NCBI GenBank assembly: GCA_028277725.1
Contig: JANQFX010000028.1
Coordinates: 20,421-84,420, forward strand
DNA length: 64,000 nucleotides
Source of the DNA: Thiohalocapsa sp.
GTDB taxonomy: Bacteria; Pseudomonadota; Gammaproteobacteria; Chromatiales; Chromatiaceae
Direction of reading: 5' to 3'
A program made the position numbers and the translations under genes. Every line of letters starts with the position of its first letter. The first letter of the stretch is position 1. Below the pieces are notes generated by a model. It was not told where the DNA came from. It saw nothing but the letters and a program-made list of their open reading frames with translations, and did no database searches. Below, piece after piece: positions 44,458 to 56,712 of this stretch.

Positions 44458-45768
44458 TCAGTCGATGGCCGCCCGAAGCGCGAGCTCGGCGACGCCCTCC
44501 GCTGCCTCGGTGTCCTGGGCAGTCACGACCTCGACCCCGAGCAGGCGGCGGCGGAGGGCGGTCCAGGTCGGGTTCGCTGCGCCGCCACCGATGCTCAGTA
44601 CGCGGCGCGGCGTCGGCGCACCGAGTGACGTCAGCAGCCGATAGCCGTCCCGTTCGATGCGGGCGATACCCTCCAGCAGGCCGTGTAAGAAGCGCGCGTC
44701 GTCGGCGGGCCTGGGGTCGAGCCTGGGGGCAAGGTCCGGGGCGTGGACCGGAAAGCGCTCACCGATGGCCGGCAGCGGGTAGTAGTCGAGCCCGCTATCG
44801 TGCCCGGGATCGATCTGCTCACTGAGTCGCCGCAGGGTCGCATCATCGAAACAGCGCCTCAGCACGGCACCGCCGCTGTTGGACGCGCCGCCGACCAGCC
44901 AGGCGTCGCCCAATCGATGGCTGTAGACGCCGTGGCGCGCGGACTGCACCGGTTCCGGAGACAGCGTCTTCAGCACCAGGGTGCTGCCCAGACTGGTGAC
45001 GGCGTCGCCCATGTTCGAAGCCCCGGCGGCGATCACGGCGGCGGTGCTGTCCGTGGTGCCGGCGCAGATCCAGGTGTGCGCCGGTAACCCGCAGACCCCG
45101 GCCATACTCGGCGCGATGTGACCCAACCTTGTGCCCGGCGCATGGACCCGGGGCAGGGCGGATAGCGGCAGGCCCAGCGAGCCTAACCAATTCGGCCAGC
45201 GCAGTGTATGCGTGTCGTAGCCGAGCTTCAGCGCATCGTTCCAGTCCGAGTCCCCGAAACGCCCCAGCAGTCGGCCGGCGAGCCAGTCCGCCTGGTGCAG
45301 TGCATGGAGGTCGGGGCTGGTCGACGTCGAGTCCGACCCGCTCAAGGCAGACAGCAGGTGCAATACCTTGGCCAGGCTGGAGCCGGGGCCGAGCGCCGGG
45401 GAGTCCGCCGGAGCCAGCGCCACGACTCTCGCCGCGGCTTCCGTGGCGCGGCGGTCGTCGTACATCAGCGCCGGGGTCAGCGGTACCCCGTCCACGTCGG
45501 CGAGGAGGACGCTGGCGGAGGTGCCATCCAGGCAGAGTGCGCAGGGCGTATCCGCGAGTGAGATGTCCCGCGAGAGCCGAGTCAGCACGTCGACCAGCGC
45601 CTGCCACCAGTCCTCCGGGTCCTGCTCGGATGCGCCGTCCGCGGGCCGGCGGCTCGCCGGCAGCCCTGCGCTGGCGCGTGCCGACACCTGGCCTCGGCCG
45701 GTTAGCGCGACCGCACGCAGGCCGCTGGTGCCGACGTCGACGCCGATGCCGACCGGCCTGTTGCTCAC
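44458..45768 (-). CDS. FGGY-family carbohydrate kinase (ribulokinase-like)
   Basis: 436 residues from the GTG at 45766-45768, which overlaps the queF stop as GTGA. The ASKHA fold is clear: [45 protein letters not shown] (catalytic-loop Asp), [30 protein letters not shown] and [23 protein letters not shown]. The DGTSASVLL and [13 protein letters not shown] segments recall the D-ribulose kinase branch found in cyanobacteria and plant plastids. Xylulose or other pentuloses are possible, and the substrate is not settled. Coupling to queF is unexpected. It is convergent with prsT. Confidence 0.82.
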   Translation of the reverse strand: MSNRPVGIGVDVGTSGLRAVALTGRGQVSARASAGLPASRRPADGASEQDPEDWWQALVDVLTRLSRDISLADTPCALCLDGTSASVLLADVDGVPLTPALMYDDRRATEAAARVVALAPADSPALGPGSSLAKVLHLLSALSGSDSTSTSPDLHALHQADWLAGRLLGRFGDSDWNDALKLGYDTHTLRWPNWLGSLGLPLSALPRVHAPGTRLGHIAPSMAGVCGLPAHTWICAGTTDSTAAVIAAGASNMGDAVTSLGSTLVLKTLSPEPVQSARHGVYSHRLGDAWLVGGASNSGGAVLRRCFDDATLRRLSEQIDPGHDSGLDYYPLPAIGERFPVHAPDLAPRLDPRPADDARFLHGLLEGIARIERDGYRLLTSLGAPTPRRVLSIGGGAANPTWTALRRRLLGVEVVTAQDTEAAEGVAELALRAAID

Positions 45769-46151
45769 GGCAACTGCACGGGCTCCGGCGTGCGCCAGCC
45801 CTCGGCCCGGTGCTCGGCGACCACCTTGGTGTAGATGCCGCCGCGCACATTGAAGTCGGCGGTGAGGCGCATGAATCGGGGGGAGGTGGCCGTCACCAGG
45901 TCGCCGAGGATACGGTTGGTCATCGCCTCGTGAAAGCCCCCCTCCTCTCGGAAGGACCAGACGTAGAGCTTGAGGCTCTTCAGCTCCACACAGAGCGCCT
46001 CCGGGATGTACTCGATGGTCAGCTCGGCGAAGTCCGGCTGGCCGGTCTTCGGGCATAGGCAGGTGAACTCCGGCACGCGAATGCGGATGACGTAGTCGCG
46101 TCCGGGTTCCGGGTTGGGGAAGGTATCGAGGGTCTTCGTCGGCTCGGTCAT
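45765..46151 (-). CDS. queF: NADPH-dependent preQ0 reductase QueF (short type I)
   Basis: 128 residues from the ATG at 46149-46151; upstream frame extension runs into intergenic repeats. The catalytic Cys is in [41 protein letters not shown] carries the nucleotide and substrate-binding Glu, Lys and His residues. It is the short tunnelling-fold (YkvM-type) form rather than the longer E. coli form. It reduces 7-cyano-7-deazaguanine to preQ1 in queuosine synthesis. It overlaps the FGGY kinase (GTGA) and is divergent from smc. Confidence 0.93.
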   Translation of the reverse strand: MTEPTKTLDTFPNPEPGRDYVIRIRVPEFTCLCPKTGQPDFAELTIEYIPEALCVELKSLKLYVWSFREEGGFHEAMTNRILGDLVTATSPRFMRLTADFNVRGGIYTKVVAEHRAEGWRTPEPVQLP

Positions 46152-46159
46152 GGAGAGGT

Positions 46160-46323
46160 TTGAAGCGGGAAGTTCGAAGTGTGAAAGGTGGCGTGCGAAC
46201 TTTCCGGTGCGAACGCGCGCGACCTTGTGTAGTTTGCGTAGGTTATCAGGGATTCCTGTCGCCATAGGGCGTCGGTCGCCGCTACGCCCCTGCTTTCGAA
46301 CTCCACACTTCAAACTTCAGACT
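46160..46323. repeat. Inverted TTYGAAGTGTG repeats between queF and smc
   Basis: TTTGAAG (46160-46166) and TTCGAAGTGTG (46173-46183) read forward. Their reverse-complement forms CACACTTCAAA and CTTTCGAA occur at 46293-46313, with CTTCAGACTTT after. The two clusters face each other across the divergent promoter region and look like degenerate copies of one 7- to 9-bp unit. Function unknown. Confidence 0.55.
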
Positions 46324-46333
46324 TTATCCAAGG

Positions 46334-49300
46334 ATGCGGCTGGAAAAGATCAAACTCGCCGGTTTCAAGTCCTTCGTCGACGCCACGACGGTGCCCTTCC
46401 CGAGCAATCTCGTGGGCGTCGTCGGGCCGAACGGCTGCGGCAAGTCCAATGTCATCGACGCCGTGCGCTGGGTCATGGGCGAGAGCTCGGCCAAGATGCT
46501 GCGCGGCGAGTCCATGGCCGATGTCATCTTCAACGGCAGCACCAGCCGTAAGCCGGTCGGCATGGCCGGTATCGAACTCACCTTCGACAACAGCGACGGC
46601 CGCGCCGGCGGTGAGTTCGCGAAGTTCGATCAGATCGCAGTCAAGCGCCAGGTCACCCGAGACGGCCAGTCCGCTTACTTTCTGAACGGTGCCCGCTGCC
46701 GGCGCCGCGACATCCAGGACCTGTTCCTCGGCACCGGACTCGGGCCGCGCAGCTACGCCATCATCGAGCAGGGCATGATCTCGCGCTTCATCGAGGCCAA
46801 GCCAGACGAGCTTCGCCTGTTCATCGAGGAGGCCGCTGGCATCTCCAAGTACAAGGAGCGCCGTCGCGAGACCGAGAACCGCATCCGTCACACCCGCGAG
46901 AACCTCGACCGCCTGAACGACCTGCGCGATGAGGTCGGCAAGCAGCTCAAGCACCTGGAACGTCAGGCCGAAGCTGCGCAGAAGTACCGGCGCCTGACCG
47001 ATGAGGCCCGGGTGCTGGAGGATGAGTTGACGGCGTTGCGCTGGCGCGAACTCGACCTGGACATCGGCGAGCGCGACCGCGAGCTCGGCGAACTAACGGT
47101 GGAGCTGGAACGCCAGCGCGCCGAGCAACGGCGGCTGGAGGCCCAGATTGAGGCCGAGCGCGACGCCTACACTGATGCGTCCGACGGCTTCAATGCCGTC
47201 CAGGGGCGCTACTACGCGGTCGGAGCGGAGATTGCCAGGATCGAACAGGCGATTCGTTTCGCCGAGGAGAATCGCAACCGCCAGGAGGCGGAGCTCGGTC
47301 GGGTGCGCCAGGAACTGTCCGCTGCAGAGGGTCACCGCGAGCGGGATCACGAGCGTCTTGCCGAACTCGCGGCCGAACTCGCCCGTGACGAGCCGGCGCT
47401 GACGGAGGTCGGCGAGCGCCTCGCTGCTGCCGGTGAGGAACTGGCCGAGGCAGAGATCAAGCTCGATGCCTGGCAGACGGGTTGGGATGCCCTGCAGGAG
47501 GGGGCCGGCGGTCCCACCGAGCGCGCGCAGACCGAGCGCGGGCGCATCAACGACCTGGAGCAGCGCCTCAATCGCGCCGAGCAACGCGCCGCGCGCCTCG
47601 CCCAGGACCGCGATAAGTTCGACACCACGGAGCTCGCGGAGAGACTCGGCCAGCTCTCCGAGCGTTCCGACGGGCTGGATGAACGAATCGCCGCCGCCGC
47701 CGACGCCCAGACACGGAACGCCGGTGACCTTCGACAGCTGGACGAGGAGCGGGCCGCCGTCGCTGCGCGGCTCGACGCGGCGCGGACCGAATTGCAGACC
47801 TGCCGCGGCCGTCAGGCCTCGCTCGAGGCGCTGCAGGATGCGGCGCTTGAGCACACCGACGATGGCGTAGGCGCATGGATCGACGACCACGGCCTCGGCG
47901 ACGTGCCGCGCCTGCTCGATGGCCTGGAGGTGGATGCGGGTTGGGAGTCGGCGGTCGAGTCGGTGCTTGCCGACATGCTTGCCGCGCTCTGCGTGTCCGA
48001 CCTCGACAGCCACGGTCCAGAGCTCGATGTCGGCCCGCTCGGTCTGGTCGGGCCTGGGTTGCCCAGTGATCCGGACCCAACACCGTCGGCGCCCGACCGC
48101 CTCATCGCCAAGCTGCGCTCGCCCTGGCCCCTCGCCGGCCTGCTGCACGGGGTGCGCACTACCAATACCCTCGCAGAGGCCCTGTCTCGGCGCGGCGAGC
48201 TGGACCTCGCGGAGCGCTTCGTCACCCGCGACGGCTGTCTGGTGGGCCGTGATTGGCTTAGGCGACCCGGCGACGGGCCAGGGGTGACAGGCAGCCTGGA
48301 ACGCGCGGATGCGCTGCGCGGTCTCGGGACCGAAATCGAAGACCTGGAGCAGGTCATCGATGAGCTGGTCGAACAGAACGCCGAGATGGTCGAGCGTCGC
48401 CAGGGACTCGAACAGGCCCGCGACGACGCGCTCGACGGGCTCAACCGCCTGAGTCGTGAGCGGGCGGCCCTCGACGCGGAGGTCGGGGCCGGTCAGTCGC
48501 GCCTGGAACACATGCGCGAGCGCCGGGCCGCCCTAGATGACGAGCTGACCGAGCTCACCGAGGGCCGTGCCGAGGCCCTGGAGGAGATCGAGTCCGCGCG
48601 TGAACGCCTGCATGTGGCGCTGGCCGAGACCGAGGATCTGTCGGCTCAGCGCGAGGCCCTCGGCAGCGAGCGCGACGCGCTGCGCGGCCGCGTCGCCGAG
48701 GCACGCGCCGCGGAGGCCGCGCTGCGCGACGAGCGCCAGCGGCTGGAGGTTGCGATCGAGACCCGCCGTGCATCGAGGACGGCCCTGGAGTCCCAGCTCG
48801 ACCGCGCCGCAGAGCAGCTGCAGACGCTCTCGGCGCGGCGCGACGAGTTGCTGGAGGCCCTGTCCGAGGCGGCCGAGCCCATCGTCGAGCAGCGCGAGCA
48901 GCTGGAGGCCCAGCTGGAGCTGCGCATGGATGTCGAGGCCGAGTTGGGCGAGGCGCGCTCGCGCATGGAGGCCCTGGACCAGTCCGTGCGCGACGCCGAG
49001 CAGCGCCGCCAGGGTGTCGAGCAGGCCGCCGCCTCGGTGCAGTCCCGACTCGATACGAAGCGCCTGGAACGGCAGGAGCGCCTGGTCCGCCGGCGAACCC
49101 TCGAAGAGCAGCTCGCGGCACGCGAACGCACGCCCGCAGCCCTATTGGACGGACTCGACCCGGCGGCCACGCCCGAGTCGCACGCCTCCGACCTGGTGCA
49201 AGTCCAGGGACGCATCGAGCGCCTCGGCAATGTCAACCTCGCCGCCATCGACGAGTTCCGCGAACAATCCGAGCGCATACGCTACCTGGACGAGCAGCAC

Positions 49301-49840
49301 ACCGACATCAGCGATTCCCTGGAGACGCTGGAGGCGGCCATCCGCAAGATCGACCGCGAGACCAGGACGCGCTTCCAGGAGACCTTCGATCGGGTCAACC
49401 AGGGTCTGCAGAAGCTCTTTCCGCGCGTGTTCGGTGGGGGGCACGCCTACCTGGAACTCACCGGCGAGGACCTGCTCGACACCGGCGTCGCCATCATGGC
49501 GCGCCCGCCGGGCAAGCGGAACAGCAGTATCCATCTGCTCTCCGGCGGCGAGAAGGCGTTGACGGCGGTGGCGCTGGTGTTCGCCATTTTTCAGCTCAAC
49601 CCGGCGCCCTTCTGCATGCTCGACGAGGTCGACGCACCGCTGGACGACGCCAATGTCGGGCGCTTCTGCGAACTGGTGCGCTCGCTGTCCGATCAGGTCC
49701 AGTTTATCTTCATCACCCACAACAAGGTGACCATGGAGATCGCAGACCACCTGATCGGCGTCACCATGCACGAGCCTGGATGCTCCCGGCTCGTCTCCGT
49801 GGACGTGGATGAGGCGGCGGGGCTTGCGTCGATATCCTGA
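46334..49840 (+). CDS. smc: Chromosome segregation ATPase SMC
   Basis: 1168 residues. The N-terminal ABC half has VVGPNGCGKSNVIDAVRWVMGE (Walker A, about 31-50) and Q-loop EQGMISRFIEAKPDELR. Two long coiled coils (about 170-510 and 670-1000) flank a hinge at about 515-650. The C-terminal ABC half has LLSGGEKALTAVALVFAIFQLNPAPFCMLDEVDAPLDDANVGRF, including signature and Walker B. It condenses and segregates DNA with ScpA and ScpB (59-62 kb, same strand). The stop codon is part of a short repeat that looks like an IS end. Confidence 0.97.
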   Translation: MRLEKIKLAGFKSFVDATTVPFPSNLVGVVGPNGCGKSNVIDAVRWVMGESSAKMLRGESMADVIFNGSTSRKPVGMAGIELTFDNSDGRAGGEFAKFDQIAVKRQVTRDGQSAYFLNGARCRRRDIQDLFLGTGLGPRSYAIIEQGMISRFIEAKPDELRLFIEEAAGISKYKERRRETENRIRHTRENLDRLNDLRDEVGKQLKHLERQAEAAQKYRRLTDEARVLEDELTALRWRELDLDIGERDRELGELTVELERQRAEQRRLEAQIEAERDAYTDASDGFNAVQGRYYAVGAEIARIEQAIRFAEENRNRQEAELGRVRQELSAAEGHRERDHERLAELAAELARDEPALTEVGERLAAAGEELAEAEIKLDAWQTGWDALQEGAGGPTERAQTERGRINDLEQRLNRAEQRAARLAQDRDKFDTTELAERLGQLSERSDGLDERIAAAADAQTRNAGDLRQLDEERAAVAARLDAARTELQTCRGRQASLEALQDAALEHTDDGVGAWIDDHGLGDVPRLLDGLEVDAGWESAVESVLADMLAALCVSDLDSHGPELDVGPLGLVGPGLPSDPDPTPSAPDRLIAKLRSPWPLAGLLHGVRTTNTLAEALSRRGELDLAERFVTRDGCLVGRDWLRRPGDGPGVTGSLERADALRGLGTEIEDLEQVIDELVEQNAEMVERRQGLEQARDDALDGLNRLSRERAALDAEVGAGQSRLEHMRERRAALDDELTELTEGRAEALEEIESARERLHVALAETEDLSAQREALGSERDALRGRVAEARAAEAALRDERQRLEVAIETRRASRTALESQLDRAAEQLQTLSARRDELLEALSEAAEPIVEQREQLEAQLELRMDVEAELGEARSRMEALDQSVRDAEQRRQGVEQAAASVQSRLDTKRLERQERLVRRRTLEEQLAARERTPAALLDGLDPAATPESHASDLVQVQGRIERLGNVNLAAIDEFREQSERIRYLDEQHTDISDSLETLEAAIRKIDRETRTRFQETFDRVNQGLQKLFPRVFGGGHAYLELTGEDLLDTGVAIMARPPGKRNSSIHLLSGGEKALTAVALVFAIFQLNPAPFCMLDEVDAPLDDANVGRFCELVRSLSDQVQFIFITHNKVTMEIADHLIGVTMHEPGCSRLVSVDVDEAAGLASIS

Positions 49841-49888
49841 CCCCAGGGAAGATTGCCACCTCAGTAGACTGGCCCCAAAGAAAATGCC
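49838..49888. repeat. Two imperfect direct repeats abutting smc (IS-end-like)
   Basis: TGACCCCAGGGAAGATTGCC at 49838-49857 and TGGCCCCAAAGAAAATGCC at 49870-49888 agree at about 15 positions and lie 32 bp apart. The first overlaps the smc stop. Multiple short repeats beginning TG are found at the ends of IS21-type elements, but no transposase is present. Confidence 0.4.
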
Positions 49889-49947
49889 AGGCACCGCCGT
49901 GCCGCAGGCTCCTTCGGCCAGGAAGCCCGCGAGGCGGACGCCGCGCT

Positions 49948-49956
49948 GATATACTG
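49948..49956 (+). promoter_or_regulatory. Candidate extended -10 promoter for zipA-ligA
   Basis: TGATATACT is a TG-n-TATACT extended -10, 58 bp before the zipA start. TATACT matches the consensus at 5 of 6 bases. No -35 was found. Confidence 0.45.
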
Positions 49957-50013
49957 CTGTCGTCCTGAAAGAAGTCGTGGCGGCCGAATACGATATTGGG
50001 GGGCGAGCGCCGG

Positions 50014-53102
<3,089 letters not shown>

Positions 53103-53253
53103 GAGGCCGCGACCAGCGGGTCCATCCAAACCCCGTCCCGTTTGATCGCTCGGCGGCGGCGGGGAATGATAATCTCGATGTGTGCCGCGAACGCGCCGTG
53201 GTCGCTTCGCATCGACGCGACATCGTCAAGCAGACACCCAAGCAGGGAACCTC

Positions 53254-53532
53254 ATGTCCGACCTCAGCAAAGACCAGCAAATCCTGGTCGCGATGCGCAA
53301 GACGCTCGCGGCCGTCATCAAGGACGTGACCCCGCCGCCGGGCATGAAGCATCCGCTTTCGTCGACCACCATCGAGGACCTGCGCCAGTGTTTGGCGCTG
53401 ATCTCGGCGCGCGAGAAGGAGCTGGCCGATCTCGATGGTCGCGGCGGAGAGCGGCCGTACTACGCCGACCAGCCCCAGGAGGCGCAGGTCGTGCCCATTT
53501 CCGGCCTCAAGCGTCCACAGGGCGGGACCTAG
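53254..53532 (+). CDS. Small conserved-looking protein of unknown function
   Basis: 92 residues from the ATG at 53254; an in-frame extension upstream is weaker. The N-terminal 60 residues are helical (MSDLSKDQQILVAMRKTLAAVIKDVTPPPG, then TTIEDLRQCLALISAREKELADL). The C-terminal tail is Gln/Pro-rich and ends in VVPISGLKRPQGGT. It is soluble, with a single Cys. I do not recognise the family. It ends 4 bp before the carbonic-anhydrase-like gene and is probably co-transcribed with it. Confidence 0.65.
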   Translation: MSDLSKDQQILVAMRKTLAAVIKDVTPPPGMKHPLSSTTIEDLRQCLALISAREKELADLDGRGGERPYYADQPQEAQVVPISGLKRPQGGT

Positions 53533-53536
53533 ACCG

Positions 53537-54376
53537 ATGCGCCGCGGGCCGTGTTTTCTGGGCTCGGGTCGTGCCGTGGCCATCGCGCTGGCGGGGCTCG
53601 TCCTTCCCCTGGCCCTGTCATTGGCTGTCGGTCCCGCCCTCGCCTGGCAGCCGGCCCCGTCGATACCCGACCCCAAGGCGATGCCGCAGTGGAACTACGG
53701 CGCGGACAAAGGGCCCTCCCGATGGGCAGAATTGGATGCGGGCTATGGTGCTTGCGGGCGCGGCGATGGCCAGTCGCCGGTGGCCCTGTCGGAGGCGGTG
53801 GCGACGACGGTGCCCTGCACGCCCTTGCGCTTTCGCTATCGCAGCAGCCCCCTGTACCTCACCAACGACGGACGCTCGCTGCGCCTGGGCTACGACCGCG
53901 GCAGCCATCTGGTGGTGGACGGCCTCAGTTACGAATTGGTGGAGCTGCGTTTCCACGTCCCGTCAGAGCACGTGGTCGAGGGGACGGCGGCGGACGCCGA
54001 GCTACAGCTCATCCACGCCAACAATCGGGGCGACATCGCCGTCGTTGCGGTTCCCATCCGGGCAGGGCGGCGGGTGAATCAGATCCTGCGGCGGGTGCTG
54101 GATCATGCGCCGGCCGCCGCGGGCGAGTCCTACTACGGGCGCAACATCGGTGTGAATGCCCTGTTCCTACTGCCGGGCCGAAAGGACTACTACGCCTATC
54201 TGGGCTCCCTGACCCGCCCACCCTGCACCGCGGGCGTGCACTGGTATGTGATGCGTACGCCGCTGGAGGTCGCCACGGTCGACCTTCAACGACTCGCGTC
54301 ACTGCTGGGCCCGAACGCCAGGCCCGTGCAACGGCTCGGTGGCCGCGAGGTGCAACTGGCCTGCCAGGCGGACTAG
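53537..54376 (+). CDS. Exported alpha-carbonic-anhydrase-like protein lacking two zinc ligands
   Basis: 279 residues from the ATG at 53537. Residues 1-35 are a signal peptide ending ALAWQPA. The alpha-CA fold is recognisable from QWNYGADKGPSRWAELD, CGRGDGQSPVALS, LVVDGLSYELVELRFHVPSEH, ELQLIHAN and GSLTRPPCTAGVHWYVM (substrate-pocket Thr). The zinc triad His-x-His...His is changed. The first ligand is Arg138 (CGT) and the third is Gln157 (CAG); only His140 remains. The expected spacing (19 residues) is kept. Catalysis as a zinc hydratase is therefore unlikely. A binding or structural periplasmic role, like animal CA-related proteins, is inferred. Two cysteines may form the usual disulfide. 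Confidence 0.85.
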   Translation: MRRGPCFLGSGRAVAIALAGLVLPLALSLAVGPALAWQPAPSIPDPKAMPQWNYGADKGPSRWAELDAGYGACGRGDGQSPVALSEAVATTVPCTPLRFRYRSSPLYLTNDGRSLRLGYDRGSHLVVDGLSYELVELRFHVPSEHVVEGTAADAELQLIHANNRGDIAVVAVPIRAGRRVNQILRRVLDHAPAAAGESYYGRNIGVNALFLLPGRKDYYAYLGSLTRPPCTAGVHWYVMRTPLEVATVDLQRLASLLGPNARPVQRLGGREVQLACQAD

Positions 54377-54578
54377 GTTGATGGTATGGACCCATCCCAC
54401 CTCACAAACGGCGTTGCGATGCGCAGCCGGTTCTCGCTTGTAACGCTTGATCGGCTACGTGACTGATTCCCCGGGCCAAAGCGACTGCGCGATCGTGAAA
54501 GCCGGCCCGCCCCCACGTCAGCGATGCCGGCGGGGTGCCGGGTCGGCTGAACCGCCCAACCGCGATCTCCTGAGAACC

Positions 54579-54598
54579 GGCTCCCGGGGACGGGAGCC
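54579..54598. terminator. Hairpin after the parvulin gene
   Basis: GGCTCCCG, loop GGGA, CGGGAGCC: a perfect 8-bp stem just beyond the stop of the minus-strand gene at 54610. Without a T-run, it is a weak intrinsic terminator at best. Confidence 0.5.
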
Positions 54599-54609
54599 AA
54601 CAAGGCGCG

Positions 54610-55485
54610 TTACTCCTCCTCGCCGTCCTCTTCCTTCAGCTTCACGACGTCCTCGTTGAGGTCGACCGTGGCGTTGGCCCGGAGCTCGTTGAGTACTTGA
54701 GCGACCTTCTGCCGTCTCACCGCACCCTCCAGGGCGGGCTTGGCCTCCTCTAGGGATGGCGGAGCCGCGTCGCGGGTTTCTTCCAGCAGGATCACGTGCC
54801 AGCCGAATTGGGTCTGAATCGGCTCTTCGGTCCACTGGCCAGGTTCCAGCGTGCCGACGGCCTCGGCGAAGGGCTTGACCATGGTGCGTGCATCGAACCA
54901 GCCCAGGTCGCCGCCCTTGTCCGCGGTCGGCCCGAGGGAGTTCTCCTTCGCCAGTTTTTCGAAGTCCTTCGCCTTGGACTTCTTGACCTTCTTCGCGATC
55001 TCCTTGGCCTTTTCCTCGTCATCCACGAGGATGTGCCGCGCCTTGTATTCGGTGCGCTTGGACTGCTCTTTGAGGGTCTCATAGGCCTCTTCGAGTTCCT
55101 TGTCCGTGACCTCGGTCTCCTCGGCGATGGCCTGCAGTTCCGCCGTAGAAAGCACGGTCATGCGCTGGAGCTCCAGGGCGAGCTTGACCTGGTCGTCGTT
55201 CGCGAGTTTGCGCTTCTCGGCGGCCTGGGAAGCGACGACCAGATTCAGGAACTCGTTGAACGCACGCTCCTGGAATTCCGGGGAATTCTGCGCGTTGGTC
55301 TGCTGCATCCGCTGCGCGTAGAAGATCCGGAACAGGTCCAGCGAGTAGGCCTCGCCGTTGATGGTGGCGATGTTGGTGTCGGCATCGCCATCCTGGGCGA
55401 GCGCGGTGGCCATGAAGCCGCCGGCGCCGAGCGTGGCGGCGAGCAGGACGTGGGACAGCACGCTTGGGGTGCGTTTCGCGGACAT
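54610..55485 (-). CDS. Exported parvulin-type peptidyl-prolyl isomerase
   Basis: 291 residues. A signal peptide (VLLAATLGAGGFMATALAQ) places it in the periplasm. An N-terminal helical chaperone-like part (about 35-145) precedes one parvulin domain (about 150-245) with RTEYKARHILVDDEEKAKEI, FEKLAKENSLGPTADKGGDLGWFDARTMVKPFAEAV and TQFGWHVILLEETRD. The architecture is that of PpiC/PrsA-like foldases with one catalytic domain, not SurA with two. The C-terminus is acidic (EEDGEEE). It assists folding of secreted proteins. It is convergent with the carbonic-anhydrase-like gene and 152 bp downstream of yciI. Confidence 0.88.
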   Translation of the reverse strand: MSAKRTPSVLSHVLLAATLGAGGFMATALAQDGDADTNIATINGEAYSLDLFRIFYAQRMQQTNAQNSPEFQERAFNEFLNLVVASQAAEKRKLANDDQVKLALELQRMTVLSTAELQAIAEETEVTDKELEEAYETLKEQSKRTEYKARHILVDDEEKAKEIAKKVKKSKAKDFEKLAKENSLGPTADKGGDLGWFDARTMVKPFAEAVGTLEPGQWTEEPIQTQFGWHVILLEETRDAAPPSLEEAKPALEGAVRRQKVAQVLNELRANATVDLNEDVVKLKEEDGEEE

Positions 55486-55637
55486 CTTGAGACTCCCTCT
55501 GGTTGGAGACGTGACGTTAAAGACCGGGCGTCCGAGACGCCGAGTCGATGGGTTGCTTGACTGAATCGGGCCCCTCGCTGCCGTCGGAAAGGCCGACGAC
55601 GGCTCGCTCCTGCGGTCGCATGGAGCGCCGTCTGGGT

Positions 55638-55940
55638 TCAGCGCGGCAGCACTTGCAAAAAGGGTTTGATGACCACCTCCCGATAGACCCCCGCGGCGAC
55701 ATAGGGGTCGGCATCGGCCCAGGCGCGGGCGGCGGTCAGATCCTCGAACTCCGCCACCACTAGCGAGCCGCTGAAGCCGGCCTCACCGGGGTCCGCGGCA
55801 TCCACGGCCGGGTGCGGTCCGGCCAGGATCAACCGACCCTCCGCCTGGAGCGCGTCCAGGCGCTCTAGGTGGGCCGGACGGGCCTTGCGACGGGCGGCGA
55901 GACTGTCGGGGTGGTCGCCGGCGATGATGGCGTACAGCAC
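55638..55940 (-). CDS. yciI: YciI-like protein
   Basis: 100 residues from a GTG at 55938-55940, matching the 98-residue E. coli protein. A longer frame upstream is antisense to yciB. The ferredoxin-like fold carries the conserved His in [18 protein letters not shown], then GPHPAVDA and [29 protein letters not shown], typical of the family. Function is unknown; related domains are dehydratase- or isomerase-like. It follows yciB by 31 bp, as in the E. coli yciA-yciB-yciI neighbourhood. Confidence 0.85.
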   Translation of the reverse strand: MLYAIIAGDHPDSLAARRKARPAHLERLDALQAEGRLILAGPHPAVDAADPGEAGFSGSLVVAEFEDLTAARAWADADPYVAAGVYREVVIKPFLQVLPR

Positions 55941-55971
55941 GATGGGGGCTCCGGAAGAAGATTCGTTTCGA

Positions 55972-56712
55972 TCAGGAATTGCTGACCTTGGCGGGATCGA
56001 CAACAGTGCCTTTGGCGGGCACAGTTGCAGGTCTCGGGGAGGAAACGGCAGGCGCATCGTCCGGATCGGACATGAATTTTGACAGATACAGCGCCTGCGC
56101 GATGACGAAGACCAGCGTCATCCCCATCATACCGAATAGCTTGAAGTCGACCCATGCGGCCTCCCCCTGCCTGGCGGCATCGCACAGCGCCAGCACCTGG
56201 CCGCTGAATAGATCGGTGCAGTGGGCGAGGTCGATTTCGGCGTTGCCGCTGGCGGCGATCAGCGCCTGCTTGGCCTCAAAGAAACCGCTACCCACGTAGA
56301 CCACATAGAGGTTGGACAGGCCCAGCAGCACGAAGAAGCTCGTCCAAGCGAGGTTGAGGCGCCGCCAGACGAAGGCCGGTGCATCCACCGCCTGCTCCAT
56401 CATGCGCTGGATCAGGGGCTTGTCGCCGATGAATTGGGTCGTGAGGAAGACCAGCGCGAACAGCCAGTTGACGATGGTCGGCTTCCACATGACGAAGGTC
56501 GGGTCGCGCAGCGCCAGGGTCATGCCGCCGAACAGTACCAGCAGCCCGAGAGTGATTAGGTGCATGCGTTCGGTGCGGCCATGTCGGAAGCGGAACCAGG
56601 CCACCTGCGCTGCCGACGCGGCGATCGCGACCACGGTGGCGACGTAGATTCCCTGCAGCTTGTAGGCCGCGAAGAACAGGATGACCGGGAAGAGATCGAT
56701 GAGCAGTTTCAT
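55972..56712 (-). CDS. yciB: Inner-membrane septation protein YciB
   Basis: 246 residues from the ATG at 56710-56712, longer than the usual 180 residues because of a loop insert ([30 protein letters not shown]) and a Pro-rich C-terminal tail. Family motifs are [63 protein letters not shown] and [15 protein letters not shown] [20 protein letters not shown]. It has about six membrane helices. YciB works in cell-envelope synthesis and septation. The pair of cysteines in the insert is unusual. Confidence 0.93.
   Translation of the reverse strand: MKLLIDLFPVILFFAAYKLQGIYVATVVAIAASAAQVAWFRFRHGRTERMHLITLGLLVLFGGMTLALRDPTFVMWKPTIVNWLFALVFLTTQFIGDKPLIQRMMEQAVDAPAFVWRRLNLAWTSFFVLLGLSNLYVVYVGSGFFEAKQALIAASGNAEIDLAHCTDLFSGQVLALCDAARQGEAAWVDFKLFGMMGMTLVFVIAQALYLSKFMSDPDDAPAVSSPRPATVPAKGTVVDPAKVSNS

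Noticed and set aside
47093..48511. Long minus-strand frame (472 codons) inside smc
   Set aside because: It is a mirror of the SMC coiled coil, with no start context and Leu/Arg/Gly-biased translation.
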